Of a DNA stretch of 28,329 bases, positions 13,878 through 21,173 are shown piece after piece; positions within the stretch are counted from its first letter, which is position 1, and each line of letters starts with the position of its first letter. The position numbers were made by a program, and so were the translations under genes. The notes under the pieces were generated by a model. The model was not told the DNA's origin, made no database searches, and saw only the letters and a list, made by a program, of their open reading frames with translations. This stretch comes from a virus: IMG/VR virus record IMGVR_UViG_3300044971_003045, positions 1-28,329 of that record; one strand, 5' to 3'.

Positions 13878-14747
13878 TCAATACTGATCATCCTCATCGT
13901 CATAATCTTCATCCTCATCCTCGTCATCATCTTCCTCATCAAACTGATCCCAATAACTCTCGTCATAATCATTCAGATAATCGTCCTCATCATCCTCGTA
14001 ATCGTCCTGACTAAAATCAGCCTTATAAAGAGGCTTGAGCAATTCGCCCTCATACTCACCAACCACTTCGTAGCGACAAGTGCGGAGCTTTTCATAGTTG
14101 CAATCACTAGGAACACTCACAACATCCTTGGGATTAATCTTGACGATCACAATGCGGTCGCCAGCCTCAAGACTACCATAGCCAGCAACATAATTCAATG
14201 CTCCAGCATGAAGTCCATTAGAACAACCACGACCACGATCATCGTCTACCTTTGCTCGTTGCATTTCACAGACCTTACCAACTCTGTTGTCAAAAACTCC
14301 CCTATACTTATCCTTAAAGTCTGAACGAACAGCCTTATAGGCGAGGAAATAACCATCCTCAGTAATAGGCAGATGCTCATGCTCCAAGAAATCATACAGT
14401 TCCTTCTGACTCTGCATACTTGGATTTTCCATGAGATTATTCAGGAAATTAACAAGGGGCTGGAAAGGCAGTCCTTTGCTCATAAACTCCAGAATTCTCT
14501 TACTAATACTACCATGAACTTCCTCACCCTCGTAGAGAACTTGCCCATTCTTGATCTCCACAAGACCGTCGCTAAAAGAAGCAACAGCCTTTTGAACATC
14601 AACAACTTCCAACAGTTCCTCTGCCGTAGCAGTAGGAAGTCTTTCCAGAATCAACTTATAGTTGATATGATCCGGCAACACCTGATAACTCTGATTATTA
14701 AGAACCAGCGTCAAATTACCATCCACAAACATAAACGGAACAGCCAT
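13878..14747 (-). CDS. rIIB: rIIB-like protein
   Basis: 289 aa. Matches the T4 rIIB family: an N-terminal helical region with GLPFQPLVNFL (92-102), then the hallmark block LYDFLEHEHLPITEDGYFLAYKAVRSDFKDKYRGVFDN (117-154), CSNGLHAG (about 175), and IVIVKINPKDVVSVPSDCNYEKLR. rIIB works with rIIA in membrane-linked protection against prophage exclusion and in lysis timing. The final 45 residues are almost only Asp, Glu and Tyr, an acidic tail longer than I would expect. SD AGGAG precedes the ATG, and a TTGACA-N16-TAGAAT promoter lies between rIIA and this gene, so it has its own start besides any readthrough. Base composition is less AT-rich than its neighbours to the right. Confidence 0.88.
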   Translation of the reverse strand: MAVPFMFVDGNLTLVLNNQSYQVLPDHINYKLILERLPTATAEELLEVVDVQKAVASFSDGLVEIKNGQVLYEGEEVHGSISKRILEFMSKGLPFQPLVNFLNNLMENPSMQSQKELYDFLEHEHLPITEDGYFLAYKAVRSDFKDKYRGVFDNRVGKVCEMQRAKVDDDRGRGCSNGLHAGALNYVAGYGSLEAGDRIVIVKINPKDVVSVPSDCNYEKLRTCRYEVVGEYEGELLKPLYKADFSQDDYEDDEDDYLNDYDESYWDQFDEEDDDEDEDEDYDDEDDQY

Positions 14748-14790
14748 AATCCAATCTCCTAGTTTTAGTTACGATACCTGTGATACTGTC

Positions 14791-14818
14791 ATTCTACACT
14801 AATCGGCAAGCTTGTCAA
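14791..14818 (-). promoter_or_regulatory. Sigma70-like promoter of rIIB with CTTGACAAG box
   Basis: TTGACA (14813-14818), 16-nt spacer, TAGAAT (14791-14796), about 44 nt before the rIIB start. The -35 sits in CTTGACAAG with further CAAG/CTTG half-sites on both sides, so a dimeric regulator could bind here. Confidence 0.65.
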
Positions 14819-14839
14819 GGGGTCTTGAGAAATTTCTGA

Positions 14840-17515
14840 CTACTTGATCAAACTACTCAACTGAATCTTAAATAGGTCAATATTTTCCTGACTCATCTGC
14901 TCAACCCAATCCCTACTCTGCTTTCCATAGTATGAGCGATCTTCAATGATGGGATTCTGATTAGATTTAAGGTCTACCAGATTACCAGAGACTTGATGAT
15001 TTCCCATAATAAACTTGAGCATAGGATTCTTGTCTACCTCAGTTTTAATCTTTTCCCTAATCTCAGAGATTCTCCATCTCTTCAAATCTTCCGTAGAAGT
15101 TCCACGGATAATCTTGAGATAAACATCTGACTTACTATCACCAGCATACAAGTAATTAACAATCATTTTTGTCAAGGTGTTGTAGGCCAAATTAGCATTA
15201 CGAATCTCCTTGCCATCAACATTATCAATACCAACCTCTTTCATAAGCTTAGAGATATGGGAAAGATATTCTGTTTGATTGAACCTTGGAATATTAAAAG
15301 GACTCACATGAACAGTATTAGCAAAGAACTCTGTGAGCATGGTCTTATTCAAGCAATCCACAAGAGTCTTGTTGCCAATAAACTTATCATAATCCAGACC
15401 AAAGATATTCAGAATATGAAACATAAACTGCTTATCTGTTGTTCCGTGTTGATAATATCTGTATCCTCCGGTACTCCTCTCCTCTTCTGCGTAATCCTTC
15501 TTGCAATATTCAACAAGCTTGTTAATAGAAGCAAGATTCTTAAAGTGTTTTTGTGCTACAACTTTGAGTTGACGCTTCAGAAAATCATTGAAGTTAATAA
15601 GATTGTAGTTATCCTTCTCAAGCTTTTTAAGGAAAGCTGTTTTGATAGCATAAATCTTACTATTACTAATCAAGTCTTTTGTTATGCTCTTTAGAGTATC
15701 CTCTTGGAGGGTTCTAGCAATATCAGCAATCTCTGGACAACCAGACTCAGGTTCAGTTCCATACCTCAACATGGGAACATAAATAATCTCATCTTGTTCC
15801 AGAAAGTTTTCTAGTTGTTCTTCTGAAAGAATTCTTAGATGTGTAGCATCATTATAAGGGTTTGTAATTTGCTTACTATCCTTATCATAACCGTGAATAA
15901 AGAATACGTCTTGGTCACTGACACTACCATGAGAATTTCTATTGTAAGACTTTCTTGGGCCAGAACTTTGTGTCAGATGCTTATAATCTGAAACCTTCAG
16001 TAGATTTTCAGCACCAACATCTTCGATCAGTTGATCAAAACCTTCATTGCTTTTTGTATGATCCTTAGTGTCGATCATCAGATAAGCAAAGCAATCGTTA
16101 GCATTACAATATCTTGTGAGAATTTTCTTGGCACTTTCTTCACTGGCAACGTCACACACAAAGAAAGCCATTGTACCCTTCTTCTTCTGATTATTCCAAT
16201 AATAGGAACCTTTACCAGTAAGAGTTTCGTGATGGATTCTGTCTGTTAGAGCAACTTGGCGACGAGAACGATAGCCAGCCGTCTTATAATTAAAAACGTA
16301 CAGACTCTTACCGGCAGGAATTTTATATTCCAAGTCATTACCAGAGTTGATAGGATGATCTTTACCCTTGGGATCAGTCCAAGTAGCACCAACACCCCAG
16401 CCGCCAGCCAATTCATTCATAGTATAATATGAAGTAATTGCTTCTACCTTGTTTTGGGCAGCTTGAATTTTCTTGGAGAATTCTTCCTTCATCTCCATGT
16501 AAATTTCTTGAGTCTTTTTACGCAGGGTCTTGATTACGTCCTTAGTATACTGCAAACCTTCACGGGAAACATCCATTTCCAGTTCACCGATACCAAAATC
16601 AAGCTCAAGATATAGGCCAGAATTAAGAATCTCTCCCACAAAGCTCTTCCAAGAATCAATATCTGCTTTCTGGAAAGCTCTATTCCACTTCTGAATATGA
16701 TCGGGCATTTCTTCCTTTTCTTGACCAACAATCTGTGCGGTCTGAACAGGATAGGCAATATTACCCATGATAGCTACGATACCACTATCAATTCGATGAT
16801 AATTGCTGGGGAAATAACTGTTGTCATTATTAAGACGGCAAACTCTCCAACCTTCACCACTGATAATGATATTGGTGTTGCTGTACTTATGATCTTGCAG
16901 ATTATTCCCGATACCACCTTCAAGGATGGGTTTCATGCGAAAATAATGGAAGATTCTCTTAGCCTTATCAGTAAACTCTTGAAAGTCATGCTGCTTAACA
17001 GCAAAACTAATCTCAAGACCATTAGGCTCAGATGTAGTAGAAGTATTAAAAAGATTCAGAGTAGGAACACCACTCTCGTCAATCGCTGCAATGTAAGTAT
17101 ACTTCTTTCCGTTGAAGTATGATGCAGTAGTAAAACTCTTGGTATATGCGAAGGGACTCTTAGACCCTAGACCAAGACAACCAACAAAATCATTGCTATC
17201 ATTCTTGTTGGATGCTCCGTAGGTTGTATACAAGTCCTCCATATCTTCCTGACTAAGACCAGTACCATAATCTCTCACAACAAAAGTGGGATTAGCAGCA
17301 GTGGGCAAAGTAACCTTGAAGGGATTCTTATTCCCGGCAGAGATATGACTATCATAAGCATTAGTAGAAAGCTCACGAATCGCAGCCATAACCTTATCAG
17401 AATAAAGAGAGTCTGAAAGGATTTTAAACATTTTGCTCGTCTGAGCAATATTAAACTGATTCCTGCTTGCAACACCAACGCTATGAGTCTCAATCGTCCT
17501 ATCTGCCAACTTCAT
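14840..17515 (-). CDS. rIIA: rIIA-like protein with GHKL ATPase domain
   Basis: 891 aa (T4 rIIA is about 725). The N-terminal domain has the Bergerat ATP-binding motifs: N-box RELSTNAYDSH (47-57), G1 VRDYGTGLSQ (80-89), G2 GCLGLGSKSPFAY (112-124) and a later NGLEISF strand, as in rIIA, MutL and Hsp90. rIIA with rIIB is membrane-associated in T4, protects against the Rex exclusion system, and affects lysis. The extra C-terminal length is helical and Lys/Asn-rich, with no recognised domain. SD GGAG precedes the ATG, and a near-consensus promoter lies 45 nt upstream. Codon use is clearly less AT-rich than in the homing nucleases. Confidence 0.92.
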   Translation of the reverse strand: MKLADRTIETHSVGVASRNQFNIAQTSKMFKILSDSLYSDKVMAAIRELSTNAYDSHISAGNKNPFKVTLPTAANPTFVVRDYGTGLSQEDMEDLYTTYGASNKNDSNDFVGCLGLGSKSPFAYTKSFTTASYFNGKKYTYIAAIDESGVPTLNLFNTSTTSEPNGLEISFAVKQHDFQEFTDKAKRIFHYFRMKPILEGGIGNNLQDHKYSNTNIIISGEGWRVCRLNNDNSYFPSNYHRIDSGIVAIMGNIAYPVQTAQIVGQEKEEMPDHIQKWNRAFQKADIDSWKSFVGEILNSGLYLELDFGIGELEMDVSREGLQYTKDVIKTLRKKTQEIYMEMKEEFSKKIQAAQNKVEAITSYYTMNELAGGWGVGATWTDPKGKDHPINSGNDLEYKIPAGKSLYVFNYKTAGYRSRRQVALTDRIHHETLTGKGSYYWNNQKKKGTMAFFVCDVASEESAKKILTRYCNANDCFAYLMIDTKDHTKSNEGFDQLIEDVGAENLLKVSDYKHLTQSSGPRKSYNRNSHGSVSDQDVFFIHGYDKDSKQITNPYNDATHLRILSEEQLENFLEQDEIIYVPMLRYGTEPESGCPEIADIARTLQEDTLKSITKDLISNSKIYAIKTAFLKKLEKDNYNLINFNDFLKRQLKVVAQKHFKNLASINKLVEYCKKDYAEEERSTGGYRYYQHGTTDKQFMFHILNIFGLDYDKFIGNKTLVDCLNKTMLTEFFANTVHVSPFNIPRFNQTEYLSHISKLMKEVGIDNVDGKEIRNANLAYNTLTKMIVNYLYAGDSKSDVYLKIIRGTSTEDLKRWRISEIREKIKTEVDKNPMLKFIMGNHQVSGNLVDLKSNQNPIIEDRSYYGKQSRDWVEQMSQENIDLFKIQLSSLIK

Positions 17516-17557
17516 CTGTATTCTCCAAAAAGTGTTATCGTTCCCTGTGATGGCTCA

Positions 17558-17586
17558 AGTATATCATCGGCAAACCGTCTTGTCAA
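17558..17586 (-). promoter_or_regulatory. Sigma70-like promoter of rIIA with CTTGACAAG box
   Basis: TTGACA (17581-17586), 17-nt spacer, TATACT (17558-17563). The TGA inside the -35 is also the stop codon of the upstream small membrane gene. The palindrome CTTGACAAG and a TTTGCCGAT spacer block are shared with the rIIB promoter. Confidence 0.75.
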
Positions 17587-17834
17587 GCTCCAGTTTTCTT
17601 TTCTCGTCTGTCGGCTATTATTTTAAAACCTATGGCTATGTCTATCAGACCCAAAACTTTTAAAAAGACCACTGGCAACGTGAATGTCATTCCCCCAACC
17701 AGTATGCAGAGAAGTCCCATTATCCAGACAACAACCTTTGGCATCCAATCAAATAATGATAATAAATAACTTAATGGCCCAATAATTAGCACAGATAAAA
17801 AAATTATTGTTACTAGTAGAGCTAAACTAGCCAT
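17583..17834 (-). CDS. Small integral membrane protein
   Basis: 83 aa, no family named. Two to three hydrophobic helices: about 4-28 (LALLVTIIFLSVLIIGPLSY), 33-50 (VVVWIMGLLCILVGG) and 51-70 (FTLPVVFLKVLGLIDIAIG), ending in a basic tail (DRREKKTG). No enzyme motif. It starts inside the TAATG overlap with the coiled-coil gene. Being adjacent to rIIA may mean a membrane partner, but nothing shows it. Confidence 0.6.
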   Translation of the reverse strand: MASLALLVTIIFLSVLIIGPLSYLLSLFDWMPKVVVWIMGLLCILVGGMTFTLPVVFLKVLGLIDIAIGFKIIADRREKKTGA

Positions 17835-18151
17835 TAGTTATCTTCATCTTCATTTTCATCGAAGGTAAAATTACGATCCTCATATGGAGTCCAATCTTCA
17901 TTTTCTTCATTTTCGTCCATTTCTGCAATCATATCTTCATCCAACTCAGCTTCATGCAATACAATAGTAATAGCTTCCAGAATATCATAGACTTTCTGTA
18001 AAACCCCATCCATTCTTTGGATTTTAGTCTCAAGGCTTTTAATATTTCTTTTAAGTTCGCTAATGTCTTTAGATATATGAGTATCCATGTTATGTATTTC
18101 TTTATTGCTTTTCATAACTTCTTTTACTATATCATCTATATTTTTTGACAT
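17834..18151 (-). CDS. Coiled-coil protein with acidic tail
   Basis: 105 aa, not recognised. Residues 5-65 have heptad spacing (ISELKRNIKSLETKIQRMDGVLQKVYDIL) typical of a two-stranded coiled coil. Residues 70-105 are acidic (EDMIAEMDENEENEDW). Such proteins often act as oligomer adaptors or DNA mimics. Cotranslated with the membrane protein downstream (TAATG). Confidence 0.55.
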   Translation of the reverse strand: MSKNIDDIVKEVMKSNKEIHNMDTHISKDISELKRNIKSLETKIQRMDGVLQKVYDILEAITIVLHEAELDEDMIAEMDENEENEDWTPYEDRNFTFDENEDEDN

Positions 18152-18164
18152 CTTGATCTCTTTA

Positions 18165-18494
18165 CTATTTTAGTCGTTTATACTCTTTAATATCGCCGTT
18201 TTCAATAATTTTTTGGTTTTCATAAGTTTCTGCAACTCGACGATAAAATTCTTGCTTAATATTCTCTAATACACCAGTAATCATAGCGATTTTAGAGTAT
18301 GAAACATCCCCCATTACTCCGCTTAATATTCTGGAAAAACAGTAGTTAATTTTACCCAAAAGCATCATGGTTTGTTTGTCAGATAAACTATCTCCATTAC
18401 AAATTTCTCCCTCTAAAGAACACTTCATAATAAAAATAATATCGTCAATATGAGTATCAAATACTCTTCTATCTTCTTCTTTAATATATGGCAT
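18165..18494 (-). CDS. Conserved-type phage protein (MPYIKEEDR family-like)
   Basis: 109 aa. The pattern MPYIKEEDR at the start, a long helical middle with GKINYCFSRIL, then SYSKIAMITGVLENIKQEFYRRVAETYENQK and a closing NGDIKEY recalls a short protein family found in many phages and prophages, of unknown role. It has no membrane segment and two Cys. The ATG directly follows the upstream stop (TAAATG) with SD GGAG. Function not known. Confidence 0.65.
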   Translation of the reverse strand: MPYIKEEDRRVFDTHIDDIIFIMKCSLEGEICNGDSLSDKQTMMLLGKINYCFSRILSGVMGDVSYSKIAMITGVLENIKQEFYRRVAETYENQKIIENGDIKEYKRLK

Positions 18495-19019
18495 TTATTC
18501 TCCAGTACATTTACATTCATATTTTAAACAATAGCTGCATTTGGGACCAGGATCAACATTCCCAAAATAATTTGCATCACCAAGCCAAGTTTCTTTACCA
18601 GTATCAATACAAACCAACTTTCTCTTTCCTTCTCTTATGATATATCCAAGATTATCCCAATGACAATCCCAAAATTTAAGCTTAGTTTTTGATTGAATTT
18701 TATCAACTAGCTTCTGTATTTTATTTAGAGATACTGCGTTTTTATTGATTGTTTTAGCTACTTCAGTAAGATATCCCCACCCACTTTTTTGCCTAGGAAA
18801 AAGTACCTCATATTTTATTTTACATAACTTAGAAAGTACCTTTGGTGCAAGATCATGCTTGCTTAATTTAAGTTGAATTTTTCTAGCATATTCAGCCCTA
18901 GCTTTTGATATGAATTCTTTAAATGCTAATTGCTTATTATTACTAATACAATAAAATGTACAGTATCCACCATTCTCACTATATGAAAATAAATCAATAG
19001 TATATTTATTGTTAATCAT
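18495..19019 (-). CDS. Protein-kinase-fold protein with Cys-rich tail
   Basis: 174 aa. A compact kinase-like fold is suggested by LAFKEF (31-36, candidate ATP-binding Lys34), a helix ARAEYARKIQLKLSKHDLAPKVLS, the catalytic-loop segment KFWDCHWDNLGYI (115-127) with Asp and Asn in the HxDxxxxN spacing, and VCIDTGKE (137-144), where Asp139 replaces the DFG metal site. The hinge could be GYLTEVAKT. The last 20 residues hold CSYC and CKC, probably a zinc site. It is shorter than Ser/Thr kinases, nearer to RIO or aminoglycoside-kinase-like minimal forms. Substrate unknown. Confidence 0.68.
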   Translation of the reverse strand: MINNKYTIDLFSYSENGGYCTFYCISNNKQLAFKEFISKARAEYARKIQLKLSKHDLAPKVLSKLCKIKYEVLFPRQKSGWGYLTEVAKTINKNAVSLNKIQKLVDKIQSKTKLKFWDCHWDNLGYIIREGKRKLVCIDTGKETWLGDANYFGNVDPGPKCSYCLKYECKCTGE

Positions 19020-19020
19020 A

Positions 19021-19344
19021 TTAATAAGAGATTACTTTTGGTTCTTCTCCGGTTAAATCTAGTAAAAAATTCAAAGCTTGATCAAGATCAAAAAATTCAG
19101 CAAGAAATCTGCCGGGACGAGTGTCATGTTTATGAAACCTAGCATAGATATGATAGAATGGCTCATCATAAGCATTGTTGTTTTTTTCTAGGAATTCGGC
19201 GGCGGTTTTTACTTCTTCTATATAAGTACCACCATTGTAGTCATTATACTCTCGTACTGTAACAAGTTCTAGCTCCAATATTCTAGACTTTGGATGATTA
19301 AATGGAACTATAGATTTACAAAGAGTATTTGTATTGTGTTTCAT
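19021..19344 (-). CDS. Hypothetical phage protein
   Basis: 107 aa, not recognised. It has a central EVKTAAEFLEKNNNAYDEPFYHIYARFHKHDTRPGRFLAEFFDLDQALNFL region cut by turns, suggesting an alpha/beta fold. His and Tyr are frequent, with no Cys pair beyond Cys9. The ATG overlaps the stop of the 135-aa gene as ATGA. No function offered. Confidence 0.55.
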   Translation of the reverse strand: MKHNTNTLCKSIVPFNHPKSRILELELVTVREYNDYNGGTYIEEVKTAAEFLEKNNNAYDEPFYHIYARFHKHDTRPGRFLAEFFDLDQALNFLLDLTGEEPKVISY

Positions 19345-19748
19345 GTCTTTAATCTATAAAGAGGCACTACTGTATTCTGATCTATATATGGATTATTTTG
19401 GAGTCTCAGATCAAACAAATCCCCATACTTATTTAATCTGGCCCAAGCAACAGGTTTATCAAGAGAGTCTTTTAGATCTTGTATCTGTTGTGATGCTTCT
19501 AGATATTCATTAGTTTGTTCAACAGCAAACTTATTAGCTCTATAAACTTCTGCTACCCACTCTTTGTTTTTCTCTCTTAATTTTTTAAGCTCATCTTTCG
19601 CATTATTTACCCAAAACATATCAGCACCAGAGGCCCAAGCAAAATCAATAATACTTTCAAGAGGATCAGAATGTTTTTCCATATAAGTTGCTAATTCTAT
19701 AAAGGTTCTTCTTATACCATCTTCCCAGTTTTCATATTCTTCGATCAT
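19341..19748 (-). CDS. Phage protein with coiled coil and conserved PVAWARLN tail
   Basis: 135 aa. Residues 50-95 form a likely coiled coil (AKDELKKLREKNKEWVAE, then EYLEASQQIQDLKDSL). The C-terminal block KPVAWARLNKYGDLFDLRLQNNP ending in TVVPLYR resembles a short conserved tail present in many small phage proteins. No enzyme motif. It overlaps the 77-aa gene by 17 nt at its 5' end. Role unknown. Confidence 0.58.
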   Translation of the reverse strand: MIEEYENWEDGIRRTFIELATYMEKHSDPLESIIDFAWASGADMFWVNNAKDELKKLREKNKEWVAEVYRANKFAVEQTNEYLEASQQIQDLKDSLDKPVAWARLNKYGDLFDLRLQNNPYIDQNTVVPLYRLKT

Positions 19749-19965
19749 TCTTTAGCTGTTCTATTTCTCTTTCCAATTTAGCTACTCTTTCATATATATC
19801 ATGGTTAGCTAAATGAGGCAGGTCTTTTGCTGGTGTTTTGCCATCTCCAATTCTTGTATCCCACAACTCAGCAATGCTATCATACTGGTATAAGAATAGT
19901 TCGCCAAGTCTTGGGATAATATCACAACCATTCTTGGCTTTTGGTAGACTAAAAGATCCATTCAT
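19732..19965 (-). CDS. Small tail-fibre-like protein with coiled coil
   Basis: 77 aa. The N-terminal half has the phage tail-fibre/receptor-binding pattern RLGELFLYQYDSIAELWDTRIGDGKTPAKDLPHL (19-52), like the GxL..D...RIGDGxTPWxDLP unit repeated in fibre proteins and in Mtd-type proteins. Residues 53-75 form a short coiled coil (IYERVAKLEREIEQLKNDRR). As a stand-alone domain it may be a fibre adaptor or a trimerising tip piece. The start overlaps the upstream stop (ATGA). Confidence 0.65.
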   Translation of the reverse strand: MNGSFSLPKAKNGCDIIPRLGELFLYQYDSIAELWDTRIGDGKTPAKDLPHLANHDIYERVAKLEREIEQLKNDRRI

Positions 19966-20180
19966 TCTAACACAGTAATTTCTGCTCCCTTGAATTCAGG
20001 TTTATAGAATCCTGTCAAACTGTCCTTCTGATAAGTATCTTCAACAATGAATCTAATATCATACTTATTCTCCATTATGGAAACTTCTGAACGAGTAGAA
20101 ATTTTCTTATTCTCAACAATATATTGAATGATTGCTGTTTTAATTTCTTCAGTAGTTAGGCTATATAGATTGTATGGCAT
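19962..20180 (-). CDS. Hypothetical small protein
   Basis: 72 aa, not recognised. An N-terminal helix (LTTEEIKTAIIQYIVENK) is followed by strand-like segments (YDIRFIVED, KGAEITVLE). A small alpha-beta fold is likely. The ATG comes 2 nt after the preceding stop, and its stop overlaps the next ATG. Confidence 0.55.
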   Translation of the reverse strand: MPYNLYSLTTEEIKTAIIQYIVENKKISTRSEVSIMENKYDIRFIVEDTYQKDSLTGFYKPEFKGAEITVLE

Positions 20181-20182
20181 AA

Positions 20183-20413
20183 TTAAAAATCATCTCCCAT
20201 TCGATATTCATCAAACTTTTCTTGACATTCTTCATTAGCGTCATAATATCCAGTATCATAACCTTGTTCATGACCCATAGCATAAGCAGCCATCAGCCAC
20301 TTAATTATATCGTCAGTTTTTCCTTTTGCAACACAATTTCTTATGTCACTTATAGCTCTTTCGTGTCTGACACTATATCCTTCGATTTCATTGAGCCAGT
20401 GGTCAAATGTCAT
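20183..20413 (-). CDS. Hypothetical helical protein
   Basis: 76 aa from ATG 20413 with SD AAAGGA. An earlier in-frame start would run into the tRNA-Leu gene and is rejected. Sequence features: a Trp-containing amphipathic N-terminus, HERAISDIRNCVAKGKTDDIIKWLMAAYAMGHEQGYD (helical), and an acidic end. It is the first protein gene after tRNA-Leu and is probably read from the tRNA transcript. Function unknown. Confidence 0.58.
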   Translation of the reverse strand: MTFDHWLNEIEGYSVRHERAISDIRNCVAKGKTDDIIKWLMAAYAMGHEQGYDTGYYDANEECQEKFDEYRMGDDF

Positions 20414-20432
20414 AAAAGTTCCTTTATTTAAG

Positions 20433-20724
20433 TACCCCCGGTCGGACTTGAACCGACAAGCCATTACTGGCAACGGATTTTCTTACTACTATAACTTTCG
20501 TTACCATTTCTGTTTGTAGTCTGGACTTTACCTTAACCGTAGTTATACAACATTAGGTTCCTGCCGTCAAGTCTCTACACCTTCTTAATATTTCTATTAA
20601 GCTTGGCTCGGTATTGCCATTTTACAGGTTTCACCGAATTTGACAGGTTCTACTTTAAAGATTTCTCTCTAAGCACTCCAATTTACTAAAAGTCCGTTGT
20701 GTTTGCCAATTTCACCACGGGGGC
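20433..20724 (-). tRNA. trnL-UAA: tRNA-Leu(UAA) interrupted by a group I intron
   Basis: Exon 1 is 20690-20724 (35 nt), exon 2 is 20433-20481 (49 nt). Joined they give an 84-nt class II tRNA: acceptor GCCCCCG/CGGGGGT, discriminator A, D-stem GTG/CAC, anticodon stem ACGGA/TCCGT with loop CTTAAAA, variable arm GCCA-GTAA-TGGC, T-arm GTCGG-TTCAAGT-CCGAC. The intron falls after T34 of the anticodon, the site used in cyanobacterial and plastid trnL-UAA. No CCA is encoded; A73 is followed by CTT. A TAGACA-N17-TATGAT promoter stands upstream. Confidence 0.92.
20482..20689 (-). ncRNA. Group I intron in tRNA-Leu(UAA), 208 nt
   Basis: The ribozyme core is readable on the minus strand: a P/Q-like stretch with GGTGAAACC and AATGGCAATACCGAGCC (near 20601-20632), R element GGTGTAGAGACTTGACGG (near 20564-20581), S element AAAGTCCAGACTAC (near 20515-20528), and terminal omega-G at 20482 directly before AAAATCCGT. 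The 5' junction is ...GGACTT/TTAGTAAATTGGAG, where GAGT can pair with exon ACTT including the expected U-G. Order and wording closely follow the cyanobacterial trnL intron. No ORF fits inside, so it should self-splice without its own endonuclease. Confidence 0.88.
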
Positions 20725-20742
20725 ATGATGCCTCCAAGCTAC

Positions 20743-20771
20743 ATATCATAACGATTGGTTAGATGTTTGTC
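20743..20771 (-). promoter_or_regulatory. Sigma70-like promoter of tRNA-Leu; leader 20725-20830
   Basis: TAGACA, 17-nt spacer, TATGAT lie about 20-48 nt before the tRNA 5' end. The rest of the leader up to 20830 contains a weak GTTTA/TAAAC repeat just after the upstream stop and nothing else I can identify. Confidence 0.5.
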
Positions 20772-20830
20772 TATGTGTCTCTACCAATATTTATGAGGGA
20801 TGTAGTTGGAAGCATTTGGTTTAACTAAAC

Positions 20831-21115
20831 TCAGCCGTTAGAATGAGCAGCCTTTAGACGGCGAACTGTCTCAGCCATAGCCTCGACATTATCCACTGTC
20901 TTTGTGGGCTTTGCTCGCTCCATCGCGGGCAGTTCAATACCCTTCTTAACCAAAGCTGCCTTTGTACGAGCATAACGAGCCATCGTACTAGCAACCTTCT
21001 GACCAGTCTTACCAGCAATCTCAGCATACGTCTTGCTGGAAAAAACTGCTTCAAGAAACTGGTCATCACTGCAACGAACACGACTTTGCTTTTCAACAGT
21101 AGTAACTTCAGCCAT
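20831..21115 (-). CDS. Small possible HTH regulator
   Basis: 94 aa from ATG 21115, with SD GGAGG 6 nt upstream; the TTG two codons earlier is not needed. The middle FLEAVFSSKTYAEIAGKTGQKVASTMARYARTKAALVKKG (21-60) has the helix-turn-helix look of a sigma-like or Mor-like DNA reader (KTYAEIAGKTG as turn). C-terminal residues are basic/helical (AMAETVRRLKAAHS). Its promoter is the strongest in the window (TTGACA-N17-TATAAT), implying high early expression. Codon use is GC-richer than its neighbours. DNA binding is an inference. Confidence 0.6.
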   Translation of the reverse strand: MAEVTTVEKQSRVRCSDDQFLEAVFSSKTYAEIAGKTGQKVASTMARYARTKAALVKKGIELPAMERAKPTKTVDNVEAMAETVRRLKAAHSNG

Positions 21116-21173
21116 AATCAACCTCCAAATTCTTAACCAATCTTACAAGTGAGGCTCAGTCGCATGACTGATC

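Noticed and set aside
13659-14324. 221-codon plus-strand ORF rich in Ile and Leu
   Set aside because: It is the reverse reading of the acidic tail of rIIB and its leader; no SD and the minus-strand gene is certain.
16534-17493. Minus-strand ORFs of 72-74 codons inside rIIA in other frames
   Set aside because: They are shadow frames of a long, motif-rich gene, without SD.
20414-20473. N-terminal extension of the helical protein into tRNA-Leu
   Set aside because: The bases belong to the acceptor and T-arm of the tRNA, and a good SD precedes the later ATG.
20540-20575. TTGACG-N17-TATAAC promoter-like match on the minus strand
   Set aside because: It lies in the R element region of the group I intron, whose conserved sequence GAGACTTGACGG explains the match.
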